In this document: positions 25,813 to 35,594 of the stretch, one piece after another
Numbering within the stretch: position 1 is the stretch's first letter
How the letters are laid out: each line of letters starts with the position of its first letter
Assembly (NCBI GenBank): GCA_910575055.1
Contig: CAJTDC010000001.1
Location: forward strand, 558,001 to 622,000
Length of the DNA: 64,000 nucleotides
Direction of reading: 5' to 3'
DNA from: Clostridia bacterium
GTDB taxonomy: Bacteria; Bacillota; Clostridia; Lachnospirales; Anaerotignaceae
Notes under the pieces: generated by a model
Databases searched by the model: none
The model's input: the letters and a program-made list of their open reading frames with translations, nothing else
Told to the model about the DNA's origin: nothing
Program-made: the position numbers and the translations under genes

Positions 25813-26793
25813 ATGGCGAAAAGTGACGATAGGTTTTTAATGAGAGTAGCGGATATGTACTACCAACAAGAAATGCTTCAAGACGAAATTGCTAAAAAAT
25901 TAAATGTATCTCGTACTACAGTTTCCAGAGCATTAACAAAAGCAAAAAAAGAAGGCTACATCAAAATTATAATGGATTTTCCGTCAGAAAATGTAATTGA
26001 GCTAGAAAAAGAACTAGAAAAAAAATATCAATTAAAAGAAGTGATTGCTGTCAAATCAGACAATGAAAAAGACAGAGAAACTTTTGTAGCAAAGCAAGCT
26101 GCATATTATATTGCAAGAATACTAAAAAGTGATATGACATTAGGCATTGCTTGGGGCTATACTATGAAAAAAATGATTGAGGCTTTTGAATTATATAAAA
26201 TAGGAAATCAAATCAAATGCAAAAATATAGAAATTATTCCATTATTGGGTACAATGATACCAGAAACTGCACAAAACAATGATTTAAGACTAAGTTATGC
26301 AAGTCTGTTGTCTTCTAAACTAGCAGAAGCAATAAATGGTATCAGCTATCATTTTGCTGCCCCTATGTATGTCAAAGATATCGCTACTAAAAAAATGCTT
26401 TTAGAAGAACCTCAAATTAAAGCAGTACTTCAAAAAGCAAAAAACTGCCAAGTAGGTATATTTGGTATAGGTGCTTTAGTAGAAAATTCTTCTATTGCAG
26501 CATTAGATAATCAAAAAAAAGAAATACTTTTAGAATTATCACAGCATAATGGTGTAGGAGAAATATTAGGTAGAGTGTTTGACAAAAACGGAAATACTGT
26601 GGAAAGTGAATTTAATAATAGAATAATAGGACTTACATTAGAAGAAGCGAAAAAAATACCTATTAGAGTGGGTGTTGCTTTTGGAGAAGAAAAAGTAAAA
26701 GCAATAAAAACGGCTATTTCTACAAATATCATCAATGTACTGATTACAGATAGCATTACAGCAGAAAGTATATTAAATAAAGGGGAGTTTTAA
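25813..26793 (+). CDS. SorC/DeoR-type sugar-responsive regulator
   Basis: 326 residues. The N-terminal helix-turn-helix (about 1-55) reads ADMYYQQEMLQDEIAKKLNVSRTTVSRAL. The SorC sugar-binding domain follows (about 60-326), with LGIAWGYTMKKMIEAF, IIPLLGTM and the C-terminal RVGVAFGEEKVKAIKTAI, which normally binds a sugar phosphate. I chose ATG 25813 because AGGAG lies seven bases upstream; the frame is open to 25783. It begins a three-gene cargo operon with the dehydrogenase and aldolase genes and is flanked by palindromic operator candidates. It presumably senses their substrate or product. Confidence 0.88.
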   Translation: MAKSDDRFLMRVADMYYQQEMLQDEIAKKLNVSRTTVSRALTKAKKEGYIKIIMDFPSENVIELEKELEKKYQLKEVIAVKSDNEKDRETFVAKQAAYYIARILKSDMTLGIAWGYTMKKMIEAFELYKIGNQIKCKNIEIIPLLGTMIPETAQNNDLRLSYASLLSSKLAEAINGISYHFAAPMYVKDIATKKMLLEEPQIKAVLQKAKNCQVGIFGIGALVENSSIAALDNQKKEILLELSQHNGVGEILGRVFDKNGNTVESEFNNRIIGLTLEEAKKIPIRVGVAFGEEKVKAIKTAISTNIINVLITDSITAESILNKGEF

Positions 26794-26794
26794 C

Positions 26795-27595
26795 ATGGTA
26801 AAAAGTTGGCTGAATTTAGAAGAAAAAGTTGTTATTGTAACAGGTGGTGCAAACGGAATAGGAAATCACATTGCAGAAGGTATTAAAAATTGTGGTGCAA
26901 AAGTAATTATATGTGATTTGAATGTAAAAAACAGACAGAAAATTAATAACATAGAATGTATACAATGTGATGTTACGAAAAAAGATAGTGTTGATACTAT
27001 GGTTGAAACCATTTATCAAAAATACGGGAAAATTGATGCACTTGTAAATAATGCTGGAGTAAATAAACCTCAGCTTATTGTAGATATTTATGAAAAAAAT
27101 CCCATATATGAAATTGATGAAAAATCATTTGATTTTACATTTGATGTAAATGTAAAAGGGGTTTTATTTTGTACACAGGCAGTAGTAAAAAAACAATTAA
27201 AACAAGGTAAGGGGGTAATTATTAATATTTCTTCAGAGTCTGGTATGGAAGGTTCTGCTGGACAGAGTATCTATGCTGCTACAAAAAGTGCAGTAAATTG
27301 CTTTACTCGCTCTTGGGCAAAAGAATTGGGAATTAAAAACATTAGAGTAGTAGGTGTTGCTCCAGGTATTATGGAAAAAACAAATATGCGTACAGAAAAA
27401 TACAATGAAGCATTAGCTTACACAAGAGGCATAAAAGTAGATGAAATTAGTACAGATTATACAAAATCAATCCCTTTGGCAAGAGCTGGAAAACTTAACG
27501 AAGTTGCTGATTTAGTAAGTTATTTAATTTCAGACAGAGCAGATTATATTACAGGAACAACAATCAATATTACAGGTGGAAAATCAAGAGGTTAA
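26795..27595 (+). CDS. SDR dehydrogenase, sorbitol-6-phosphate 2-dehydrogenase-like
   Basis: A 266-residue short-chain dehydrogenase. Visible: the Rossmann motif VTGGANGIGNHIA near the N-terminus, NNAGVN, the catalytic serine in NISSESG, and the YAATK pair with catalytic Tyr and Lys. The end ITGTTINITGGKSRG is typical. The overall pattern is closest to sorbitol-6-phosphate dehydrogenases of L-sorbose operons, which also have a SorC regulator. The gene starts one base after the regulator stop, with GGGGAG upstream. The exact polyol phosphate is uncertain, and no sugar transporter accompanies it in this element. Confidence 0.82.
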   Translation: MVKSWLNLEEKVVIVTGGANGIGNHIAEGIKNCGAKVIICDLNVKNRQKINNIECIQCDVTKKDSVDTMVETIYQKYGKIDALVNNAGVNKPQLIVDIYEKNPIYEIDEKSFDFTFDVNVKGVLFCTQAVVKKQLKQGKGVIINISSESGMEGSAGQSIYAATKSAVNCFTRSWAKELGIKNIRVVGVAPGIMEKTNMRTEKYNEALAYTRGIKVDEISTDYTKSIPLARAGKLNEVADLVSYLISDRADYITGTTINITGGKSRG

Positions 27596-27619
27596 TATAG
27601 TATTTAGGAGGTATTTTAA

Positions 27620-28276
27620 ATGGATATTTATTTAGATAGTGCAAATTATGAAAAAATAGCAGAATATGTAGAGGCATATAACATTAAAGGAGTTACAAGC
27701 AATCCTACTATTATTGTAAAAGACAAAGCAGACATTTTAAAACTAGTAGAAGCTGTAACAAAAAACAAAGAACTTTTTTTACAAGTAATATCAGATGATG
27801 TAGAGGGCATTATTTCAGAAACTAAAAAATTAATGTCGTTATCTAAAAACATTATTGTAAAAATTCCTGCCTCTTCAAATGGCTTAAAAGCAATTAAAAA
27901 ATTAAGTGATGAAAGTATCAAAACACTTGCCACAGGCATTTATTCTGTAGAACAGGCATTACTAGCTGCAAATTGTGGTGCAGCATATGTTGCACCTTAT
28001 GTAAACAGAATATGTGACTTAGAAATAGATGGTGTAAAGGCAGCTTTAGAAATACAAAAAGCATTCAAACTAAATAACATAGACTGCAAAGTTATTGCAG
28101 CAAGTTTTAAAAATTTAATGCAGGTAAAAGAACTTTTAATAAATGGTATAGATGCTGTAACAATTAGTGCAGATTTAATGGAAAAATTAATATACAACAA
28201 AAATACTGCATATGCTGTAAAAGACTTTGTAACTGCTTGGAAAGATTATACAGGTAATGATACATTAGGTTTATAA
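27620..28276 (+). CDS. Transaldolase-like fructose-6-phosphate aldolase
   Basis: 218 residues, the length of the short transaldolase/FSA group. MDIYLDSANYEKI, GVTSNPTII and the Schiff-base lysine in NIIVKIPAS (Lys81) are visible. Later come ATGIYSVEQALLAANCGAAYVAPYVNRI and the C-terminal DAVTISADLMEKL. These enzymes either transfer dihydroxyacetone units or split fructose-6-phosphate; sequence alone does not decide which. It is the last gene of the SorC operon (AGGAGG before the ATG), and a terminator follows. With the SDR it could feed a polyol or ketose phosphate into glycolysis. Confidence 0.85.
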   Translation: MDIYLDSANYEKIAEYVEAYNIKGVTSNPTIIVKDKADILKLVEAVTKNKELFLQVISDDVEGIISETKKLMSLSKNIIVKIPASSNGLKAIKKLSDESIKTLATGIYSVEQALLAANCGAAYVAPYVNRICDLEIDGVKAALEIQKAFKLNNIDCKVIAASFKNLMQVKELLINGIDAVTISADLMEKLIYNKNTAYAVKDFVTAWKDYTGNDTLGL

Positions 28277-28277
28277 C

Positions 28278-28312
28278 AAAAAAGCGGAGAACAATTTGTT
28301 TTCCGCTTTTTT
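28278..28312. terminator. Terminator of the SorC operon
   Basis: AAAAGCGGA (28280-28288) pairs with TCCGCTTTT (28302-28310) and ends in TTTTTT. It also covers the end of the convergent minus-strand gene. Confidence 0.85.
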
Positions 28313-28808
28313 ATAATTCTTTATCCATACTATCATAAAACTTATATTTTATATGGTCACTATCTTTACATTCTTCATTATTAATAAAAATAACACTAGG
28401 ACATTTCTCTATTATAAATTTTTGTGGCTTTTCATTGTTTTTACTTCTATAAAAATAAGCTAAATACTTATTACAGTTGAACAAAATATCATAGTCATGC
28501 CCTTTATCATATTCATCAAAATAGTAAAAAGAAAACAAAGCAATTTCTTTGTTATGGTGATGATATTGTATGGTATGAAATTGATAGTGTTGTTTTTGTT
28601 TCTGAAAAGTAATTATTCCTAGAGTATTATTTTCACGAAATGCTATAATTTTATACTCCTCTATTATTGTAGTATCTATAATTTTAATATCTTCTTTTTT
28701 AATATTTTCTTTCATTATACAAATAGTATTTTTAATGTTTTCTACATTATCTCCATTGTAATGATTTTGTATATATTTTAAATACATTGTTACTAAAGCA
28801 CATAGCAA
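28311..28808 (-). CDS. Hypothetical membrane-anchored protein, N-terminus possibly frameshifted
   Basis: 165 codons from a TTG with no ribosome site. The domain after the hydrophobic start is polar and rich in His, Lys and Tyr (KQKQHYQFHTIQYHHHNKE); no family is recognised. In-frame codons upstream of the TTG encode KFLFLTII, which continues the membrane segment. A well-placed start (ATG 28854 with AAAGGAAT) lies upstream in another frame, joined through a run of eight A residues (28839-28846). With seven As it would read MIVKKYNKFLFLTIILLCAL, a normal anchor. The gene may therefore be broken, slippage-controlled or mis-sequenced. Confidence 0.55.
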   Translation of the reverse strand: MLCALVTMYLKYIQNHYNGDNVENIKNTICIMKENIKKEDIKIIDTTIIEEYKIIAFRENNTLGIITFQKQKQHYQFHTIQYHHHNKEIALFSFYYFDEYDKGHDYDILFNCNKYLAYFYRSKNNEKPQKFIIEKCPSVIFINNEECKDSDHIKYKFYDSMDKEL

Positions 28809-29023
28809 TATAATTGTTAAAAATAAAAATTTATTATATTTTTTTTACTATCATATTTTATTCCTTTGTCTTCAACAAATAGATTAAATTAGTTATTTTT
28901 CTATGATTTTTAATAGATTTTCATATTTTTTAAAATTCACTCTTGTTTTTGTGTTAGCTAAAATTTTTAGAGTCAACCAAAGCAATTACTTTCTTTATAA
29001 ACTTGAAATTATTAATTAATTTT

Positions 29024-29437
29024 TTACTTTTTATTTGGTTTTCTTTTCATTCTCAATAACCTGATAAAATCATCAAACAAAGAAGTATCTATTGGCTTAA
29101 ACATCATCCATTTCCCATCATAATAAGTTTGAGTTTCATCATAAATTTTTTGAACTTCTTTGGAATAATTTTCTCTATCTTTTTCAAATTTTAAACATTC
29201 CTCTTTTCCTAAAATAATCATAAATCCTATACAGTTTTCTCTTGCATATAATGCACATAAAGTTTTACCACCTCTACGATATTTATATTCATATGTCCAC
29301 TTTTTTCCACCTTTATTCCACAAACAATCCATATCATACTTTTCATCAATTAAAACACATAATTTATTCCATATCTCATATAAAGATTTTCCAACTAAAT
29401 TTGTCATTTGTTCTGTGCTAGGTATTATATCAAGCAT
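29024..29437 (-). CDS. DUF3788-family protein
   Basis: 137 residues from ATG 29437, which has GAGGAGG six bases upstream; the open frame extends to 29461. The core WNKGGKKWTYEYKYRRGGKTLCALY, then FMIILGKEE, resembles DUF3788 proteins, a small alpha/beta group of unknown function common in Firmicutes and Bacteroidetes. It is a soluble protein without a signal peptide, read toward the recombinase. The 215 bp after its stop contain only AT-rich sequence. Confidence 0.7.
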   Translation of the reverse strand: MLDIIPSTEQMTNLVGKSLYEIWNKLCVLIDEKYDMDCLWNKGGKKWTYEYKYRRGGKTLCALYARENCIGFMIILGKEECLKFEKDRENYSKEVQKIYDETQTYYDGKWMMFKPIDTSLFDDFIRLLRMKRKPNKK

Positions 29438-29471
29438 AATAACCTCCTCTATAATTTCCAACTTATCTATT

Positions 29472-30254
29472 TTATGATGCTACTTCAGTAACAGCATAAA
29501 TACAAATTACTTTTTCATTTTCTATAAAAATATAATATCCCTGTTTTGTCACTTGTTCTTTTTGTTTATCCCTCATAGAAAGTATAACATAATTTTGTTC
29601 TTTTTTTACTAACCTTGCAGCATACTGATTTCTATCAAATTCTTCATCAATATTGTCTTTAATATATTCTGCAATAGTATATAATTCTTCTTTTTTAAAA
29701 TGATAAAACATTTGCTTTTTCACAGTATATTGTATGATATGGTATGGTTGATTACTTTCCAAATATAATTGTTTTTTGAGTGCAGTATTTACTGAACCTA
29801 AATCTGTAATATATTGAATGTTTTTGACATTTGTAATTTCCATAATATTTTTCTTTTTTTCGTCTGTCCATTGTTTTGCCATTACTTTTAATCCATTGTT
29901 TATAGTATCTATAGAATATGCTGTAATATCTAAATTTTCTCTATTTTCTCTCAATATTTCAAAAGCAGTATTTAATTCCTCTAAAGAATATACTTTTGCT
30001 TCCTCTATTACAATATCAACTGTTGCATTTTGTTTGATGTCTGTTATTGCTTTAATACTTTTTTCTGTATTCAATGGAACAATATGTAAAATATTATTTT
30101 CAATATACACTCCACTATATAATTCTGGTATAGTTTCTAATTCCTGTATAATTTTTTGATATTCTATGTCATTTTGTTTTGACAACGCAAATGCTGTAGT
30201 AATGTTTATATTTATAATACTAAAACATAATATCATAGCAACTATTTTTTTCAT
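29472..30254 (-). CDS. Secreted protein of unknown function
   Basis: 260 residues with a signal peptide (MKKIVAMILCFSIININITTAFA) and a polar Lys/Glu/Ile-rich mature part with no cysteine or repeat. No family is recognised. The gene follows the small membrane protein gene by 2 bp and that one overlaps the SMI1/KNR4 gene, so the three form an operon inside the element. AAGGAGAAAA precedes the ATG. Confidence 0.65.
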   Translation of the reverse strand: MKKIVAMILCFSIININITTAFALSKQNDIEYQKIIQELETIPELYSGVYIENNILHIVPLNTEKSIKAITDIKQNATVDIVIEEAKVYSLEELNTAFEILRENRENLDITAYSIDTINNGLKVMAKQWTDEKKKNIMEITNVKNIQYITDLGSVNTALKKQLYLESNQPYHIIQYTVKKQMFYHFKKEELYTIAEYIKDNIDEEFDRNQYAARLVKKEQNYVILSMRDKQKEQVTKQGYYIFIENEKVICIYAVTEVAS

Positions 30255-30256
30255 AA

Positions 30257-30520
30257 TTATTTTTCTCCTTTACATTGTCGTTGTTTTATACAAATTTCTC
30301 TACCATATAAATAAATTATAATACTACATATCATAATACACATTGTAATAAGAAATGCAATTTTTACACATGGCTCTGAAAAATATCCAAAGGGGGTATG
30401 GCAGAAATCCGTACCAGAAGATTTATCTATTACTTGTATGAGCTGTAAACCATAAAATTCCAGTGAAAACAGCATTGTAGTAAATAACATACCTACTATA
30501 CCAATACATTTATATTGCAT
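30257..30520 (-). CDS. Small two-span membrane protein
   Basis: 87 residues from the internal ATG 30520, which has AAAGGAG upstream. An upstream ATG at 30541 overlaps the previous stop (ATGA) and would add seven residues. It has two hydrophobic spans (about residues 6-28 and 54-76), separated by a loop with Cys and Pro (DFCHTPFGYFSEPC), and a basic Cys-containing tail. No family is recognised. Confidence 0.6.
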   Translation of the reverse strand: MQYKCIGIVGMLFTTMLFSLEFYGLQLIQVIDKSSGTDFCHTPFGYFSEPCVKIAFLITMCIMICSIIIYLYGREICIKQRQCKGEK

Positions 30521-30537
30521 TTTTATAATTTCTCCTT

Positions 30538-31170
30538 TCATTCTATTTTCCCTGCTAATTGCCCATAGCTAAAATATTCAGAATACTCCGACTTAAGTAT
30601 TTTATCTGCATAATATTCCAACCAATCTAAAAAATTCATTGTTGTTTTACTAACAGTGTCAATAAGAGGAAACATTCCTGCATCATTTGCTATATCACAA
30701 TACCAAACAGTACCATAAGTATTTTTATCATCTGTATTCACAATTAATATACTATACATACCACAGCCCTCATGACATAAATAAATATATCCTGCATCAA
30801 AAGTAACTTGTTCTTCGTCGTCTTCTTCAAATAATTTGTCATATTCTTCATCAGAAAGTTCTGCAATATTTAAAGGTTTTCTCACAGTATATTGAAACTT
30901 TTTATTGATAGCGACTTTTTGCTGTATTTCTGAAACAATGCTGTATAATCCATAAAATGGCTGTGTTCCACTACTTGCTGTTGTCGTAATAAATGTTTTA
31001 TAATCCTGAGGTAATGTAATATGATGTATTTTTTCAAATGCTGAAACTTGTTTTTCTGTGAATGGTTTTTCCCATACTGGAGGGAATTTTCCGCCAGAAA
31101 ATCGCAGCTTTTTATCAGAAAGCTTGTCTATTTTTTTCATAACATTATCAATTCTTTGTTCTATATTCAT
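30538..31170 (-). CDS. SMI1/KNR4 (SUKH) family protein
   Basis: 210 residues with the SMI1/KNR4 fold signature: FTEKQVSAFEKIHHITLPQDYKTFI near the N-terminus, then GLYSI, and the C-terminal FLDWLEYYADKIL. SUKH proteins are often immunity proteins against contact-dependent or polymorphic toxins, but no toxin gene is visible here. AAAGGAG lies before the ATG. It is the first gene of the operon nearest the right attachment site, 74 bp from the arm. Confidence 0.8.
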   Translation of the reverse strand: MNIEQRIDNVMKKIDKLSDKKLRFSGGKFPPVWEKPFTEKQVSAFEKIHHITLPQDYKTFITTTASSGTQPFYGLYSIVSEIQQKVAINKKFQYTVRKPLNIAELSDEEYDKLFEEDDEEQVTFDAGYIYLCHEGCGMYSILIVNTDDKNTYGTVWYCDIANDAGMFPLIDTVSKTTMNFLDWLEYYADKILKSEYSEYFSYGQLAGKIE

Positions 31171-31218
31171 ATTTATTTCACTCCTTTTATAATATTATAC
31201 TACTGATATCATACAAAT

Positions 31219-32304
<1,086 letters not shown>

Positions 32305-32341
32305 ATTTCTTTTTCCTCCTTATTAAGAGATATTATACTTG

Positions 32342-32371
32342 TAATATATGTACAGGTTTTAAAAGAGTGAC
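32342..32371 (-). promoter_or_regulatory. Sigma-K-like promoter of the collagen-like gene
   Basis: On the minus strand, GTCAC, 16 bases or so, then CATATATTA, which fits the CATANNNTA late mother-cell -10. It lies 38 bases before the start codon, giving a short leader with GGAGG. Confidence 0.55.
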
Positions 32372-32396
32372 AACCATTTTAATTTTTTTGCAAATC

Positions 32397-32432
32397 AAAA
32401 ACACACTATTTCACGCAAAAACAGTGTGTTTT
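32397..32432 (-). terminator. Terminator of the C45-type hydrolase gene
   Basis: AAAACACACT (32398-32407) pairs with AGTGTGTTTT (32423-32432), and Ts follow on the minus strand. Confidence 0.75.
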
Positions 32433-32507
32433 ACTTAACAATAATAAAAACTATTTATCAACATTTATTTTATCATAATAATGAACAAAAACTATATATT
32501 TACAATT

Positions 32508-33521
32508 TTATTTACCATTAATTATATTGATGAACTGTCCACTATCTAAAGCTATTGGAATTACAGTAAAATCTTTTTGAGAAGGATTTCCTTTTGTCAT
32601 ATATACTTTATTTTCTGTCAAATCATATATCACAGACCATATAGTATCTATGCCTTCTTTTCTATCATATTGACACAAAAATCCTTTTTTTCCTGAAAGC
32701 AAATCCATTGCAAACGATACAGTATATTCTTTTTGGTATTCAAATGCTTTTTGTAATGTTTGTAATCTTTTATGTGAATAACAATCATCTTGTCCTTTAT
32801 ACTGATACACACACATTTCTCTTGAAACAAAGTGATTTGTTGCAAAAACAGCATTTTTATTATCTGAAGGTTTTATTACAGTAACTTTTTCACAATTACA
32901 TTCTACAACTACTATTTTTCCTGTTTTATCTGCTATTGTAATTGTTTGTGCTGAAGCAATAGGCAGCTTTTGTATTGCTTGTATCGCTTGTTGTGTATTT
33001 TGACATTTTTCTAAAATATAACGTAATATCATACCTCCATTCAATCCATACCCTATTTTTGTAGGATATACAAATGTCAAAGCTACAGCAAGTCCACATT
33101 CATTCATACCATCTTCTATTTCTGTCCATGCTGTAGTATTCCCTATAAAACGATAACTTCCTTCTATGTCATAGTACACACTATCCCATACATTTTCTAC
33201 AAATGTTAAAAAGTCACTATTTTTACCAAGTATTATTTTATCATTATTACAAAAGGCAAAACTAGAACATCTATTTTGCACGTCAAAACAATACATACAA
33301 AATAAAAATGCTGCAACATTTTCCCAATCTGTAGAAATACCCTTCGCAACTCCCTTTATTTCTTCCAATATTTCAGGATAATATTTTTGATATAATGGTA
33401 TACAATTTTGTGTAAATGCTCTTTTTTCATCACTTAACATACCATTTACTACATCACTAACAACAAAATGACTACCATAATCTAAACCTGCTTTATAACG
33501 ATTTCCTTTCCATACATTCAT
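32508..33521 (-). CDS. C45-family (acyl-CoA:6-APA acyltransferase-like) Ntn hydrolase
   Basis: 337 residues. The family mark is the segment NRCSSFAF (about residues 84-91), in which an internal bond before the cysteine is cut autocatalytically to expose it as nucleophile. Further C45 features are LGKNSDF and the conserved MNECGLAVALTF. Members cleave linear or cyclic amide bonds, including penicillins, choline esters or N-acyl amino acids; the substrate here is unknown. I chose ATG 33521, with AAAGGAG nine bases upstream, over an ATG two codons earlier. No signal peptide. It is transcribed toward the collagen-like gene, with a terminator between. Confidence 0.8.
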   Translation of the reverse strand: MNVWKGNRYKAGLDYGSHFVVSDVVNGMLSDEKRAFTQNCIPLYQKYYPEILEEIKGVAKGISTDWENVAAFLFCMYCFDVQNRCSSFAFCNNDKIILGKNSDFLTFVENVWDSVYYDIEGSYRFIGNTTAWTEIEDGMNECGLAVALTFVYPTKIGYGLNGGMILRYILEKCQNTQQAIQAIQKLPIASAQTITIADKTGKIVVVECNCEKVTVIKPSDNKNAVFATNHFVSREMCVYQYKGQDDCYSHKRLQTLQKAFEYQKEYTVSFAMDLLSGKKGFLCQYDRKEGIDTIWSVIYDLTENKVYMTKGNPSQKDFTVIPIALDSGQFINIINGK

Positions 33522-33683
33522 AATCATTCTCTCCTTTTTAATTTTACTAAATTACAGCCAAAAAGCTAGTATATTAAAAATTTTTTGTCAAGTATTTTTT
33601 TATAAAAAACTGCTACCACTTTTCAAACATTTTGTTATTTTGTTTTTCACTACAATACTCTTTTCAATGTAGAAATTTTTTTA

Positions 33684-33712
33684 TTGACATCATTTTTTAA
33701 CAGTGCTATAAT
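33684..33712 (+). promoter_or_regulatory. Promoter of the trp T-box leader
   Basis: A perfect consensus TTGACA, 17 bases, TATAAT. Confidence 0.9.
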
Positions 33713-33721
33713 TTAATGCAA

Positions 33722-34067
33722 CAAAATAAGTAAAACCGTTGATGCGAAAGTAAAAACAAAATTTGCACTTACAGAGAGTTTGGGATGCTGGAAGCCAAAT
33801 AGTACGCAGTTTGTTAAATGGGTCGCTGAGGGTGTAGTCAAAAACAGTTTTTACTGTTGAGTATTCTACAACGTAGGACATACGTTAGTTGTCGGAAATA
33901 TGATAGTATTTCGCAGAGTGTACAGCTTTTGCAAAGCATTCATAATCTAATATAATGATTACTTTATGGTATGTTAAGAATGTCTTTTATTGCTGTAAAA
34001 CAAGGTGGTACCACGGACAAATTGCCCGCCCTTGACAATATTTTTTTATTGTCTTGGGCGTTTTTTT
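33722..34067 (+). ncRNA. T-box riboswitch of the trp operon
   Basis: A leader of about 345 bases between the promoter and trpE. Stem I includes GAGAGTTTGGGATGCTGGAAG, and the T-box AAGGTGGTACCACGG is at 34002-34016. A GC-rich terminator stem (34027-34039 with 34048-34060) ends in seven Ts. Uncharged tRNA pairing with the T-box bulge would favour the antiterminator. A TGG in AAATGGG, with the trp genes downstream, points to tRNA-Trp, but I did not fold stem I. Confidence 0.92.
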
Positions 34068-34106
34068 ATTTTTCAATATCAATTTAGAGAAAAGGAGTTT
34101 TTTACT

Positions 34107-35594
34107 ATGTTTTATCCATCATTAGAACAAATACAAAACTTAATACAGCAAAAACAATATAAAAGAATTCCTATTAAAAAAGAATTATATGCAGACATTA
34201 CGACACCTATTGGTATACTTAATATATTAAAAAATGTCAGCAAACACTGCTTTATGCTAGAAAGTGCAGAACGTTCTCAAAATTGGGGCAGATATACTTT
34301 TTTAGGTTTTGATCCTACATTAGAAATTACTTGTCAAAACGGTGACTTAAAAATAAAAGGAAGTGTGACAATAGAACAAAAAACACAGCATCCTAAAACA
34401 ATAATTCGTGACATATTAAAACAAAATACAGCACCTCAATTAGAAAATATGCCCCCTTTTACTGGAGGACTTGTAGGTTACTTTAGTTATGATTATATAA
34501 AATATAACGAACCTAATATTTGTTTAGATGCCTGTGATAAAGAAAATTTTAAAGATGTGGATTTAATGCTCTTTGAAAAAATAATTGCTTTTGATCACTA
34601 CAAACAAAAAATAATACTCATTGTGAATATGCTTTCAGAATATGGCGAAACTGCCTATCACAAAGCCTGTGTAGAACTTGATAATTTAGCAAAACTTTTA
34701 TATATAGTAAAACCATCACCAAAAAAACCTCTTACTATTACATCTGAATTTAAACCTCTTTTTGACAAAAAAACTTATTGTAATATGGTAGAAAAAGCAA
34801 AAAAATATATTTATGAAGGAGATATTTTTCAAGTAGTGCTTTCAAATCGTTTAGAAGCAGACATACAAGGCAGTCTTTTAGATACTTATAGAGTACTTAG
34901 AACAACAAATCCTTCTCCTTATATGTTTTATTTTTCGAGTGATGACATTGAAATTGTAGGTGCTTCTCCTGAAACACTTGTTAAATTACAAAATGGTACA
35001 TTACACACTTTTCCTCTTGCAGGCACTCGTAAAAGAGGAAAAACACCACAAGAAGATTGTGAATTAGAAAAAGAACTCCTTTCTGATGAAAAAGAAATTG
35101 CAGAACACAATATGCTTGTAGATTTAGGTAGAAATGACATAGGAAAAATTAGTAAAATAGGCAGCGTTTTTGTTGAAAAATATATGTCTGTTGAAAAATA
35201 TTCTCACGTAATGCACATTGGTTCTACTGTAAAAGGAGAAATTGCACCACAATATGACGCACTAGATGCTATAGATGCTATATTACCTGCTGGGACATTA
35301 TCTGGTGCACCAAAATTTAGAGCTTGTCAAATTATAAATGAATTAGAAAACAACAAAAGGGGTATTTATGGAGGTGCACTAGGATATTTAGATTTTACAG
35401 GAAATTTAGATGTCTGTATTGCTATTCGTATTGCTTTTGCTAAAAATGGTAAAGTATTTGTTCGTTCTGGTGCAGGTATTGTTGCAGATAGTGTGCCTGA
35501 AAATGAATATCAAGAATGTATTAATAAAGCTAAAGCAGTGATAGAGGCACTTGAGCAATCACAAGGGGGGATTGATTATGATATTACTAATTGA
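34107..35594 (+). CDS. trpE: Anthranilate synthase component I
   Basis: Makes anthranilate from chorismate with ammonia from TrpG. 495 residues from ATG 34107, which has AAAGGAG upstream; the open frame begins earlier, inside the T-box. The N-terminal domain has LESAERSQNWGRYTFLG, the tryptophan-binding type of segment. The C-terminal chorismate domain has IFQVVLSNR, PSPYMFYF, ETLVKLQNG, PLAGTRKRG, DLGRNDIGKI, VMHIGSTVKG, LPAGTLSGAPK and IRSGAGIVADS-like VRSGAGIVADS. First gene of the complete trp operon; its end overlaps trpG by 17 bases. Confidence 0.96.
   Translation: MFYPSLEQIQNLIQQKQYKRIPIKKELYADITTPIGILNILKNVSKHCFMLESAERSQNWGRYTFLGFDPTLEITCQNGDLKIKGSVTIEQKTQHPKTIIRDILKQNTAPQLENMPPFTGGLVGYFSYDYIKYNEPNICLDACDKENFKDVDLMLFEKIIAFDHYKQKIILIVNMLSEYGETAYHKACVELDNLAKLLYIVKPSPKKPLTITSEFKPLFDKKTYCNMVEKAKKYIYEGDIFQVVLSNRLEADIQGSLLDTYRVLRTTNPSPYMFYFSSDDIEIVGASPETLVKLQNGTLHTFPLAGTRKRGKTPQEDCELEKELLSDEKEIAEHNMLVDLGRNDIGKISKIGSVFVEKYMSVEKYSHVMHIGSTVKGEIAPQYDALDAIDAILPAGTLSGAPKFRACQIINELENNKRGIYGGALGYLDFTGNLDVCIAIRIAFAKNGKVFVRSGAGIVADSVPENEYQECINKAKAVIEALEQSQGGIDYDITN

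Noticed and set aside
33690-33881. 63-codon minus frame within the trp leader
   Set aside because: It is antisense to the T-box RNA and has no ribosome site.
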